DNA of 64,000 bases, from positions 24,952-88,951 of the forward strand of contig CALVAQ010000008.1 in the NCBI GenBank assembly GCA_944325595.1, read 5' to 3'. Positions 42,167 through 51,420 of this stretch are shown here, piece after piece. Every line of letters begins with the position of its first letter. Position 1 is the first letter of the stretch. The position numbers were made by a program, and so were the translations under genes. Source of the DNA: Candidatus Gastranaerophilales bacterium. GTDB lineage: Bacteria > Cyanobacteriota > Vampirovibrionia > Gastranaerophilales > Gastranaerophilaceae. Under the pieces are notes generated by a model. It was given only the letters and a program-made list of their open reading frames with translations, made no database searches and was not told the DNA's origin.

Positions 42167-43950
42167 TCATTTACTCCTTTTATTCTCTCATAGAGCGATT
42201 TTGCCTCAGGCTGGTCAGGGAATATCTTCATAATCTTTTCCAGATACTGCACGGAATTTTGTGCATCACCGAGTTCTATATATGATTTTGCCAGCAAAAG
42301 CAAAACATTGACATTGTCAGGAAACTGCTCAAGAAGTTTTGAAGCAAGATTTTTCGCATTTTCATATTCCTTAAGCTCGAAAAATGCAATTGCAAGAGCA
42401 TTCATTGTCTCCGGTGTCTGGAACAGGCTGTATGAGTCGGACAAGAATTCTCTTGCTGCCTCAAAATTGCCTTGATTTAAATAAATCAAACCGATGTTGT
42501 ATAAAACTATATGATCGGCAGGAACTTTTTTTCTGCATTCAAGCAGTATCTTGAGCGCCTCATTCTGTTTGTTTGTTGCCATCAGTGTCATAGCTCTGAA
42601 AAGATTTATATCAACATCATCGGGACTGATTGCATGAGCTTTTTCATAATATTCCATCGCCTTTTCATAGTCATGAGTTGCATAATAAAAATTTGCAAGC
42701 TCAAAAATTATCTGAGCGTTTTCAGGAGCAAGTTCATATGCTTTTTCAAACTCATCTTTTGCATAATCAAACAGTCTTTGCGAAAGATAAACAACCCCCA
42801 AATCTTTGTGAGCAAGCGCATTATTTGCATCAAGCTGAATAACCTTTTTGAATATATTTTCAGCTTTGTCTTTGTCATTTGTTTTCATGCACAATAGTGC
42901 ATAGTTGTAATACACCTCCGGCGGAATTTTGCCGAGTCTCATAAGGTTTTCATACACAGTTTTTGCCTGTGAAAGATTTCCGACTTTTTCATAGCACTGC
43001 GCCAGACGATGCCCCATAGAAACTGATTTCGGGTTCATTGTAACAAGTCTGGACAAAAAGGAAATCGCATCGTTGTAATTTCCCAGTTCCTGAAAAGCAC
43101 AGGCAAGGTTGTATTGAAAATTCTGCTTTTCCGGGTGCAATACAATCAACTTTTGATAATAACTTACAGCATTTGACCACTTGTGAGCATTGATTGATGC
43201 AAGAGCAACAGCAGACAGATTAAATTCAGAATTATCCATATCATAGGCTTTTTTCAGATATTCAAAAGCTTTGTCGTGTTTTTGCTGGAGCTGGTATGTT
43301 GTTCCCAGATTATAGTAACTTGTTGCATTATCAGGGTTGAGTTCAACTGACTTTTCAAAAGCTTCTCTTGCTTTATCTATTTCTTTGAGAGCGAGATAGC
43401 AGGAACCCAGATTGTTGTACATCAAAGGATGCTCGGGTTTAAGGGAAATACCTTTTTGCAGAGCTTCTACGGCTTTTTCGTACTCTTTAAGAGATGTGTA
43501 AGCCGTACCGATTATATAAAATACCTGATAGTCATCTTCAACCAGAGAGAGGGCTTTTTGTGCATATTCAAGTGCTTTTGTGTGCTCTTTTTTCTTCAGA
43601 TAAACCACGGCAAGATTTTTGTATGCATCTTTGTAGTCTTCTCTGAGTCCAATGACTTTGTTGTATGCATCAACAGACTTTTCCAAATCATCTCCGGATT
43701 CATATATCATCCCGAGATAAAACCATGAAGTCGCATCTTCTTTGTCCTGAGCCACGACTTTTTCAAAATTTTCTTTTGCTTCCTGCATTTTTTCAAGATT
43801 TACATTGCATAACCCGAGCATTTTTTGAATTTCCGTTGAATTATCATCGGGATTTTGTGCAAGATAATCTTCCAATCCTTTTTTTGCAGTTTCAAAATTA
43901 TTTTCTGCTATATCATTGTTTATATTTGATAAAATTTCTTCTCTATCCAA
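42154..43950 (-). CDS. Large TPR-repeat protein
   Basis: 598 residues with some fifteen tandem TPR units, all canonical (for example KEYEKAVEALQKGISLKPEHPLMYNNLGSCYLALKEI-like). No signal peptide. The start is TTG, 7 bases after a GAGGA Shine-Dalgarno sequence. Its end overlaps queD, so both are likely co-expressed. A cytoplasmic scaffold of unknown partners. Confidence 0.85.
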   Translation of the reverse strand: MDREEILSNINNDIAENNFETAKKGLEDYLAQNPDDNSTEIQKMLGLCNVNLEKMQEAKENFEKVVAQDKEDATSWFYLGMIYESGDDLEKSVDAYNKVIGLREDYKDAYKNLAVVYLKKKEHTKALEYAQKALSLVEDDYQVFYIIGTAYTSLKEYEKAVEALQKGISLKPEHPLMYNNLGSCYLALKEIDKAREAFEKSVELNPDNATSYYNLGTTYQLQQKHDKAFEYLKKAYDMDNSEFNLSAVALASINAHKWSNAVSYYQKLIVLHPEKQNFQYNLACAFQELGNYNDAISFLSRLVTMNPKSVSMGHRLAQCYEKVGNLSQAKTVYENLMRLGKIPPEVYYNYALLCMKTNDKDKAENIFKKVIQLDANNALAHKDLGVVYLSQRLFDYAKDEFEKAYELAPENAQIIFELANFYYATHDYEKAMEYYEKAHAISPDDVDINLFRAMTLMATNKQNEALKILLECRKKVPADHIVLYNIGLIYLNQGNFEAAREFLSDSYSLFQTPETMNALAIAFFELKEYENAKNLASKLLEQFPDNVNVLLLLAKSYIELGDAQNSVQYLEKIMKIFPDQPEAKSLYERIKGVNECTN

Positions 43951-44017
43951 TGTTGTATCCTCATTTTGATATACACTATTTTACAATAAAGGCAGCGAAA
44001 AGGAACCTTTTTTAATC

Positions 44018-45637
44018 CTAAGAAAGTCTAAGCTGTTCTTTTGCGTATTCAATTGCTTCTAATTCAGCATAAAAAACTTTTTCTTTTCCGATTTGTTTTA
44101 AAATTCCATGGTTTAAGAGCTGTTTTTGTACCTCTTCATTTTTTATTACAAGAATTATATCAATTTCCTGCGACTGCAAACGCAAAATTATGTCTTCAAG
44201 TGCAAAAATTGCCGAAATATCAAGAAGTTCATCCGACTCATAATTTATTATCAAGGACTTTGTACCCAGCATATCTTCAAATTTTGAAATCAGCTGTGTT
44301 GCCGAACCGAAAAAGAATTGACCTGAAATATGGACAACACGGATTTTGTGATGATAGTCACTCTCGAGTGTTTTTTCAATTTCCATAGTTTTTTCATCAT
44401 AGACAGTTTTTTCAACCAGATGTGCTTTGTCGGCAACACGTTTTGCATACAAAAGTGCTGCGAGTGTAATTCCCGCACCAACGGCAAAAATAAGATTGTA
44501 AAATACCGTCAAGAGAAAGACAAGAACAAGAACATATAAATCGTCTCTAGGTGCGTATTTGAGAACTTTTAAAAGTTTTACATCAATAATGTCATAGCCG
44601 ATTTTCATTAATATTGCAGCAAGTACGGCAAGCGGGATTTGTGCAACAAAGCCGGAAAATTTAAAAAGGAGAATAATCAAAAGCAGAGGATTGATAACAG
44701 CACACAATTTTGTTGTTGCCCCTGCATTCAGTGCGGCTACGCTCCTCATTGTTGCGGCAGAACCTCCAAGAGTCCCGGTGAGAGCACAAACGGCGTTTCC
44801 TATGCCTTGTGCAGCCAGAAGCCTTTTGGGATTGTGTCTTGTTTTGGTAAGTGAATCGGAAACAAGCCCCGTCATCATGCTTTCTGCAGAAAACACAACC
44901 GCAAACATGCAGGCATAAGGCAGGTATTTTATAATATGAGAAATATTCAAATCAAGACGTACAAAAGACGGAAAAGCAGCAGAAATTTCGCTTATTCTGT
45001 CTACATTCAATCCCATTTTAACGGACAGCCATGTACAAAATATCAAGGCAATTATCTGAGAGGGCACAAATTTATTTATTGCTTTTGGAATACCAAAAAC
45101 TATAAAAAGCGTAATCAGTCCGATAAAAAGAGCACTTTGGTTCAGTGAATGAATAGTATCATGCAAAGACATAATCGTCGTAACGGTTGAGGGTAATGTT
45201 TTGTGACCCAAAAGAGGGTTTAATTGCAAAATAATAATTATTATCCCGACACCGTTCATAAACCCCGAAATAACAGGATATGGCACATATTTCACCATAG
45301 ACGGCAGATTTGTCGCAGAAGCAAACAACTGCAGCAATGCGGCTAAAAGCATTGTTGTAGCAGCTGCGGCAATATTGTTATTCAACGCAAGCATTGCCGA
45401 AGCAATGACTATTGCAACAGGACCCGTTGCACCTGAAATCAAAGGAACTTTGGGTCCGCACAAACCGGCAATAAAGCACAAAATAATTGCTCCCCACAAC
45501 CCGGCTCCTGCTCCAAAGCCCGTTGCTACACCAAAAGCAAGCGCCTGAGGCAGAGTGATTATTGCAGAGCTGATACCGCCAAAAATGTCACCTGTTAATA
45601 TATTCAGCTTTGTTTTTATTTTTGATACAAAATCCAT
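44018..45637 (-). CDS. SulP-family anion transporter with STAS domain
   Basis: 539 residues with about twelve membrane spans: GGISSAIITLPQALAFGVATG, and GLVSDSLTKTRHNPKRLLAAQGIGNAVCALTG. The C-terminal STAS domain (about 430-539) carries RVVHISGQFFFGSA and YESDELLDISAIFALED. The substrate is sulfate, bicarbonate or another anion; sequence alone cannot tell. No carbonic anhydrase gene is adjacent. Confidence 0.92.
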   Translation of the reverse strand: MDFVSKIKTKLNILTGDIFGGISSAIITLPQALAFGVATGFGAGAGLWGAIILCFIAGLCGPKVPLISGATGPVAIVIASAMLALNNNIAAAATTMLLAALLQLFASATNLPSMVKYVPYPVISGFMNGVGIIIIILQLNPLLGHKTLPSTVTTIMSLHDTIHSLNQSALFIGLITLFIVFGIPKAINKFVPSQIIALIFCTWLSVKMGLNVDRISEISAAFPSFVRLDLNISHIIKYLPYACMFAVVFSAESMMTGLVSDSLTKTRHNPKRLLAAQGIGNAVCALTGTLGGSAATMRSVAALNAGATTKLCAVINPLLLIILLFKFSGFVAQIPLAVLAAILMKIGYDIIDVKLLKVLKYAPRDDLYVLVLVFLLTVFYNLIFAVGAGITLAALLYAKRVADKAHLVEKTVYDEKTMEIEKTLESDYHHKIRVVHISGQFFFGSATQLISKFEDMLGTKSLIINYESDELLDISAIFALEDIILRLQSQEIDIILVIKNEEVQKQLLNHGILKQIGKEKVFYAELEAIEYAKEQLRLS

Positions 45638-45799
45638 AAAAGAATTTTACCATATTAAAAACTTGTTTTTTGTATAATTTTTAATACTCTCTTATTAAAA
45701 TTTGTAACTTATACAAAAAATTTATGACAAAAAATTTTTTCAGAAGTTTTAAAGCAAACTGAAAATATATAAATTTGTATACAAATAAGGATAATCACT

Positions 45800-48178
45800 G
45801 TGCCAGTAACAAGAATTTCACCTGTTCAATTTGAACAAAAAACGTTAACCCAAAAAGATAAAACACAAAAACAAAATATCACGGACAACAAAACAGCCGG
45901 TCACTCCCATCAGCTGGAAACATTTATGAACGCACTGGGCTCAAGCAACAAGTCTGTAGTTTCTTTTGGTTACAATCCAACAAAACACGGAACAAAAGAC
46001 AAAGAGTATGTTCCTGCAATTCCGATGAATATTTCTTACGTCAGACCGTACGGCGCAGATTTTGATGTTGATGTATTTTCTCCGACCCTGTCTGATTATG
46101 CAAAAAGCAAAATTTTCAACGAAGCTTCCTCAAGAATAAACGGAACAAGACCCTGGCCGCAAATTGACGGTATAAACGGATGGATGGTTTCTGATGAAAC
46201 AGACGAATTCAAATCGGACGGCGGTCTCGGAAAAGTTGCTGCCGATTTGCCGAATAGCTTTAATTACAAGTTCAGAGAAGACAAAAAAAATTATATGTCA
46301 GTTGTGACTCCGATGTATGTAAACGGCAAAGAATACAAACTTGAAGAAAAAGACGGAAAATATTTTTATCACTACGGAAAAAAAGGGGAGAAACAAATAC
46401 CGGTAAACTACGAAGGTAAAATTAATGTACCGATGTATTTTGGAGCACCTCACAACACAAGACTTCAAGACATTGATGTCAGAGTTTTTACCGCTGAATT
46501 ATACAAGGATAAACCCAAACCGACAAAATATATTTTCTTTGAAATTCCTGAATACGGAAACGATGTAAACGGTCAGCCGACATCGTATAACCAGTTTTTT
46601 AATATAAAAGACAAAGACAAAAAAGCAACAAACAACAACACACCTTACGCAGATACAAAGTATTCCGATCCTGTATACAGGATGGTATTTTTCTCAAAAT
46701 GTGCATATGAACTTATGAAAAGCATCAAAGAAGGAGACTTTGAAAACATAAAAGCACCGAATGTTGTTGTCCTAAACGACTGGCATGCCGGACCACTTGC
46801 GGCAATGATGCACTATACCGCCAATGCAGAGGCAGACACGGGTGTAATTTCTAAAGAAACAGGAAAATACTTTGATGAAATTCCGACAATCTACATTGTC
46901 CACAACTGCGAACATCAGGGAAACACAACCAGCGATTGGAACAGAACCAATATCTTTGGAACAATGTTCGGAGCATACGGACATGAAATTCTCCCGCTTG
47001 CAAAAAGCTGGGATGAAGCATTCAGTGAAGATAAAAATTCGCTGATGAGATACAGAGATTTTAACTGTGCCAAAACCGGTATAACTCTCGTCGACAGAGT
47101 CGTTCCCGTTTCGGAAAACTATGCTCAGGAACTGGTACAATCAAATGAAAAAGCGAACGGCTTTATGAATTTGATGAAAGCAAGATACTACGGAGCAGGA
47201 CACACTCTCACGCCGATTACTAACGGCTATTCAAAAAATTTGATTGAACCTACGGAAAAAAACATGAAAAAGCTTTGCGAAGCTACAAAAAATGATTTGA
47301 CTCTAAAAGACACGGATGCACCGAAAATTGATTTTTCAAACTTTGATTTAAAGGCATATGATGCAAATTCGCTGGATAAAAAGATTGAAAACAAAAATGC
47401 AATAATGGGAATATTCAAACAGCTCATAGAAAGAGAAAGACAACTCCCGTACAGCGAAGAACCTCCGACAAGACGCTACATGCTTTTTGAACCGGAAAGA
47501 ACTGAAATCAAAGAAGATGATTTCTCAAATACGCCCGTTATTGCTTATTCCGGTCGTATTGACCCGCAAAAGGGTGTGGATTCAATCTTCAAAGAAGCTA
47601 TGTGGAAATTTGCGGAGCATAACAAAAATACTCCGGAAGAAAAGCTACCTGTATTTATTATCGGCGGAGCAATCTCAAGACAGGATTCTTATAACAAGCT
47701 GAAAGAATTTAAACACTACATGACGGAATTCTATCCGAACGTCGGAAAAAGAATCATTTTGATAAACGGATTTTTAAACACGAATCTGGTCGCCGCAGCA
47801 TCAGACCTGTTTATAGTGCCGTCAGTATTTGAACCCTGCGGTTTGACACAGCTTGAAGCGATGGCAAAAGGTTCTCTGCCCGTTGCCACTTCAACCGGCG
47901 GACTTGTAAACACAATCAAAGACAATATTGACGGATTTAGAACAAAAGCATTCTTTGATGAAACAGGAGACAGAAGACTTCTTTACGGAGGCGGATTCTC
48001 TGACAATAGTTCCGCATACTGCGAAGCACTCGAAAGAGCACTGGATGTATACTACAATAACCACGACAAATTTGAGCAGATGCAAAAAACAGCTATGCAG
48101 AATGATTTCAGCTGGACAAAAGAAGGCGGTGCACTGGACAAATATGTTAAATTGTTCAGAACAGGAAGAACAGAGTAA
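45800..48178 (+). CDS. glgA: Glycogen (starch) synthase, enlarged
   Basis: GT5 enzyme that adds ADP-glucose to a growing glucan. 792 residues compared with about 480 normally. N-terminal extension of about 85 residues (Q/T/K-rich), then KSDGGLGKVAADLP near 139 (the family KxGGL motif). A large insertion sits before the N-domain core (LNDWHAGP, VHNCEHQG). The C-domain is canonical (YSGRIDPQKGVD, FEPCGLTQLEAMAKGSLPVATSTGGLVNTI). It starts at GTG with AAGGA upstream. Confidence 0.88.
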   Translation: MPVTRISPVQFEQKTLTQKDKTQKQNITDNKTAGHSHQLETFMNALGSSNKSVVSFGYNPTKHGTKDKEYVPAIPMNISYVRPYGADFDVDVFSPTLSDYAKSKIFNEASSRINGTRPWPQIDGINGWMVSDETDEFKSDGGLGKVAADLPNSFNYKFREDKKNYMSVVTPMYVNGKEYKLEEKDGKYFYHYGKKGEKQIPVNYEGKINVPMYFGAPHNTRLQDIDVRVFTAELYKDKPKPTKYIFFEIPEYGNDVNGQPTSYNQFFNIKDKDKKATNNNTPYADTKYSDPVYRMVFFSKCAYELMKSIKEGDFENIKAPNVVVLNDWHAGPLAAMMHYTANAEADTGVISKETGKYFDEIPTIYIVHNCEHQGNTTSDWNRTNIFGTMFGAYGHEILPLAKSWDEAFSEDKNSLMRYRDFNCAKTGITLVDRVVPVSENYAQELVQSNEKANGFMNLMKARYYGAGHTLTPITNGYSKNLIEPTEKNMKKLCEATKNDLTLKDTDAPKIDFSNFDLKAYDANSLDKKIENKNAIMGIFKQLIERERQLPYSEEPPTRRYMLFEPERTEIKEDDFSNTPVIAYSGRIDPQKGVDSIFKEAMWKFAEHNKNTPEEKLPVFIIGGAISRQDSYNKLKEFKHYMTEFYPNVGKRIILINGFLNTNLVAAASDLFIVPSVFEPCGLTQLEAMAKGSLPVATSTGGLVNTIKDNIDGFRTKAFFDETGDRRLLYGGGFSDNSSAYCEALERALDVYYNNHDKFEQMQKTAMQNDFSWTKEGGALDKYVKLFRTGRTE

Positions 48179-48204
48179 AAATAAACACGAAAAAAATAAA
48201 AAAA

Positions 48205-48231
48205 CAGGATTTTTTCAATCCTGCTTTTTTT
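48205..48231 (+). terminator. Terminator after glgA
   Basis: CAGGATT and AATCCTG form a 7-bp stem with loop TTTTC, followed by C and a seven-base T-run. Confidence 0.8.
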
Positions 48232-48248
48232 AATGACTTCTTTTGGTA

Positions 48249-48812
48249 CTATAGATAAGCTGATGCATCTACAGCGGCTCTGTCTGCTTCCGTTGCTTCA
48301 AAATAGCTGTATCCCATTACATCTGTTGCAAGATTTGCAAACAATGAACCGGGGAAAATCTGGACAGTGTTTCTTACCTGCGTAAGTGCAGAATTATAAA
48401 ATCTTCTCGCTGCCGCAATATGCTCTTCTACTTCATTGTATGTTCTCATTGCTTGAACCATTGTATCATTTGACTTGAGCTCAGGATAGTTTTCAACAGA
48501 TATAAGAAGCTGGCTCATCAAATTGTCCAGTTTGCCTTCTGCCGTAAATTTTGCTTTTGAACCAGACGGAGCTTTCATTGCCTGTGTTCTCAGTTCAGTA
48601 ACCTGTTCAAAAAGCTCGCTTTCGTGTTCCATAAACTTTTTGGCTATTGTCAAAATATTAGGTACAAGGTCATGTCGTTTTTTTAACTGAACATCAATAC
48701 CGGACAATGCTTCCAGAACATTGTTTTTTGCCATTATAACATTTCTGTATACCATATACAGTCCGAGTAAAACAACTACCGCAGCGATAATAAGTATCAT
48801 TTCCAAATTCAT
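48249..48812 (-). CDS. lemA: LemA-family membrane protein
   Basis: 187 residues with one N-terminal transmembrane helix (MILIIAAVVVLLGLYMVYRN) and a helical bundle (NNVLEALSGIDVQLKKRHDLVPNIL, and NPTVQIFPGSLFA-like). It is typical LemA; molecular function is unknown. A strong AAAGGAG precedes the ATG. It follows the FlhA-like gene on the same strand. Confidence 0.93.
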   Translation of the reverse strand: MNLEMILIIAAVVVLLGLYMVYRNVIMAKNNVLEALSGIDVQLKKRHDLVPNILTIAKKFMEHESELFEQVTELRTQAMKAPSGSKAKFTAEGKLDNLMSQLLISVENYPELKSNDTMVQAMRTYNEVEEHIAAARRFYNSALTQVRNTVQIFPGSLFANLATDVMGYSYFEATEADRAAVDASAYL

Positions 48813-48884
48813 ATAAAGACTCCTTTGTATTCAGTACAAAATTATTCTATCATATTGCAAATTTTGTCATATAGTCTGTTTATA

Positions 48885-50348
48885 TTAAACTCTGTCAATT
48901 ATCTCCAGATTATAACCGCCGGCAATTTCTTCTCTTGCGACAACTTTTACATTCGGAATATATTGAGAAAGTACAACACCCGTAACCTGTCTTATTTCCA
49001 TCGGAACTATTACAACAATTTCCGAAGGATTTAGAGAAAATTTGTCTACAGCTTTGAATATGCTGTTTGCAACTGTTTTTATTTTTGTATTGTCTATTCT
49101 TATAACAGTACTTTTTCCAGAAACTTTTGAGGAAAGGTATTTTACGGTTTCTTCGGACAGTTCAAAAGCCTGTATGAGGTTGTTTTCGTTTGCAATACTT
49201 TTCGATATTTGTCTTGAAAGAGAATGCCTTACACGGCTCAGAAGGTCTTCTTTTGTTTCCTCATCCGCAAAGTCATTAATTTTTTCAAAAATGTATATGA
49301 TATCTTTTATTGAAACACGCTCTTTTATAAGGCTGGTCAGAATATATTTTAATTCCGCAACAGACACAAAATCCGGAATAATGTTTTCAATAAGGTACAA
49401 ATTGTCCTCGCTGACAATCTCTATGTATCTGTTAATGTCATTGTAATCAAAAATCTCTTCGACAAATTTGATACAAACATATTCAAGAATACGTGCTATA
49501 TACTCAGCAGCATTGCACCCCTTTGCCCAAAAGTCTTTCGTTTTGCCTTCCGGAATCCACAAAACCTGTTTTCCCGTGATAGGGTCGAGATCTTTTATTG
49601 CATCCTTGGGCGTTTTGGCTATGTTCAAATCATCTTTAAAAAACATCAAATATCCGCAATATGCCACACCTTTTGCAGCACACACACCTCTGACATCAAT
49701 TTCAAATTCGTTTGCCTGCAGGGATTCTTCGTTTTCAAATTTTATTTTCGGAATTATGTATCCGAGCCCTTCCGCCAAATTTTGTCTGACTTTTACTGTT
49801 TGAGCCACAAGATTTGCATCCAAATCCGGATTTACAAGCTCGATATTTTCTTCACTGAGCTTTATTTTGATTTTGTCTTCACCGATTTTGTCAACCATAA
49901 TATCCGGTGATATAACACTTTGAAGCTGTCTTTTCAGCTCATTCAGCTCTTCTATATTTTTAGACATTTCATTGTTAAGAGTTTTTCTTTGAGACTCATT
50001 TGTTTCATCGATAAGCGATTTTATGCTGTTTATTTTTTTTCTTTTATCCTTTATTTTTCGCTGAATATCAACGCACAGCTCAAAAGGTTCATTCTGAGAA
50101 GAAATCATTTTTTGCATCTGTGATTGATAACCAAAAATTTCATCGACATCTTCACTTGTCTCTTCCTGTTCCGTACCGGCTTCTCTTACAAAAATGCAGT
50201 TATAATTGTATCCTTCATCAGACTCTACTTCATGCATTGTATAAAGCTCCCAGCCCAGAGAAGACATTTCGTTAAGCAATGATTCCATCTGAAAAGTGTC
50301 ATCGCTCGGTACAGCTTTGATACAGTATTGCATTCTTGTCGATTTCAT
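48885..50348 (-). CDS. Soluble FlhA cytoplasmic-domain-like protein with DUF4177-like N-terminus
   Basis: 487 residues, no transmembrane helix. Residues 1-57 resemble DUF4177 (ESLLNEMSSLGWELYTM); about 95-145 is a coiled coil. From about 150 on it matches the FlhA/FHIPEP cytoplasmic domain: GYIIPKIKF near 196, DPITGKQVLWIPEG near 255, IIPDFVSVAELKYILTSL near 323, ERVSIKDI at 343 and RHSLSRQIS at 374. FlhA normally needs an eight-helix membrane half, absent here, and no flagellar or T3SS genes are in the window. It probably acts as a soluble adaptor. It is co-oriented with and 33 bases after the PSP1 gene. Confidence 0.8.
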   Translation of the reverse strand: MKSTRMQYCIKAVPSDDTFQMESLLNEMSSLGWELYTMHEVESDEGYNYNCIFVREAGTEQEETSEDVDEIFGYQSQMQKMISSQNEPFELCVDIQRKIKDKRKKINSIKSLIDETNESQRKTLNNEMSKNIEELNELKRQLQSVISPDIMVDKIGEDKIKIKLSEENIELVNPDLDANLVAQTVKVRQNLAEGLGYIIPKIKFENEESLQANEFEIDVRGVCAAKGVAYCGYLMFFKDDLNIAKTPKDAIKDLDPITGKQVLWIPEGKTKDFWAKGCNAAEYIARILEYVCIKFVEEIFDYNDINRYIEIVSEDNLYLIENIIPDFVSVAELKYILTSLIKERVSIKDIIYIFEKINDFADEETKEDLLSRVRHSLSRQISKSIANENNLIQAFELSEETVKYLSSKVSGKSTVIRIDNTKIKTVANSIFKAVDKFSLNPSEIVVIVPMEIRQVTGVVLSQYIPNVKVVAREEIAGGYNLEIIDRV

Positions 50349-50381
50349 ACTTCATACCCCTTAAAAAATAATAAAACGTGT

Positions 50382-51314
50382 CTATAAATTGCCGGTTGAG
50401 CTGTTTTTATCGTCTTCCAGCTGTTTTATGTCAACATTGTAGTCGGATTGTTCCTGATATACAGTGTTTACTGCCGTATCTTGAATATCTATCTCAATAT
50501 TCACATCTCCGTCAACCATTTCGATATCATCTTTCTTGTAATTTTTGATTTTGCCGTCTTCTGTTTTTACGGAAATTTCATTGTTCAGAAAATGCAGTGA
50601 ACAAACTCTGCCCAGACCATCCGGAGTCATTACGCCAGAACCTATAGGCGGCATATCTTTTGCTGCATCGATATAGTTTTTGTATTCATAATTCAGACAG
50701 CACAAAAGTCTTCCGCATGTGCCTGAAATTTTTCCGGGAGTAATGGGCATTCCCTGATCTTTTGCAAGCTTTATATTTATTGAATCAAATTTTCTTAAAA
50801 AAGTGCAGCAGCAAAAAGGTCGCCCGCAAAGCCCGTTGCCCGCAAGAAGCGAGGTTTCATCTCTGACACCGATGTGTCTCAAATCAATCCTGACTCTTTT
50901 AAAGACCTGTGTCAAATCCTTTAGCAATCCTCTAAAATCAACTCTTTCGGGTGCTGTGTAATAGAAGGTTATTTTCCTTTTGTCGAAGGTGTATTTTGTC
51001 TGCACAAGATTCATTGTTAAATTGTGCTCAGCGACCAGTCTTTTACAAGTTTTAAATGCTTCTTCTTCAGCAATTTTCAGCTCCTCAAGGGCTTCTTTGT
51101 CACGCTGACCGAGAACTCTAATCAGCGGGAGGGGTTCGGGCATGTTCTTTTCCCAGGCTTTTGCGATACAACTGTTTACAACAAAGACCTTTGCTACTTC
51201 CTCTCCTTTTTCCGTTCTGACCAGCACAAGCTGACCTTGTTCAACATGTGCCGTTTCCGGTACCTGCAGAGGGTGAAAAGTATTTTTTATCAAATTTACT
51301 GCGTATTTTATCAT
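50382..51314 (-). CDS. ricT: PSP1-domain protein (RicT/YaaT-like)
   Basis: 310 residues. An N-terminal segment, then the PSP1 core with the Cys cluster NGLCGRPFCCCTFLRKF and CGRLLCCLNYEYKNY. In Bacillus RicT/YaaT these cysteines hold a [4Fe-4S] cluster within the Ric complex that controls RNase Y. The acidic C-terminus is variable. RicA and RicF are not in the window. It is the first gene of a PSP1-FlhA-like(-LemA) group. Confidence 0.9.
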   Translation of the reverse strand: MIKYAVNLIKNTFHPLQVPETAHVEQGQLVLVRTEKGEEVAKVFVVNSCIAKAWEKNMPEPLPLIRVLGQRDKEALEELKIAEEEAFKTCKRLVAEHNLTMNLVQTKYTFDKRKITFYYTAPERVDFRGLLKDLTQVFKRVRIDLRHIGVRDETSLLAGNGLCGRPFCCCTFLRKFDSINIKLAKDQGMPITPGKISGTCGRLLCCLNYEYKNYIDAAKDMPPIGSGVMTPDGLGRVCSLHFLNNEISVKTEDGKIKNYKKDDIEMVDGDVNIEIDIQDTAVNTVYQEQSDYNVDIKQLEDDKNSSTGNL

Positions 51315-51420
51315 TTTTTATTCCGTTAGCTATCAAGGGTATTTTAGCATAAAATTGATTATATGTTTTGTTTATTATAAATTAGTAACGAGTATAATAC
51401 ACGAAGGAGAGAGAAACAAA

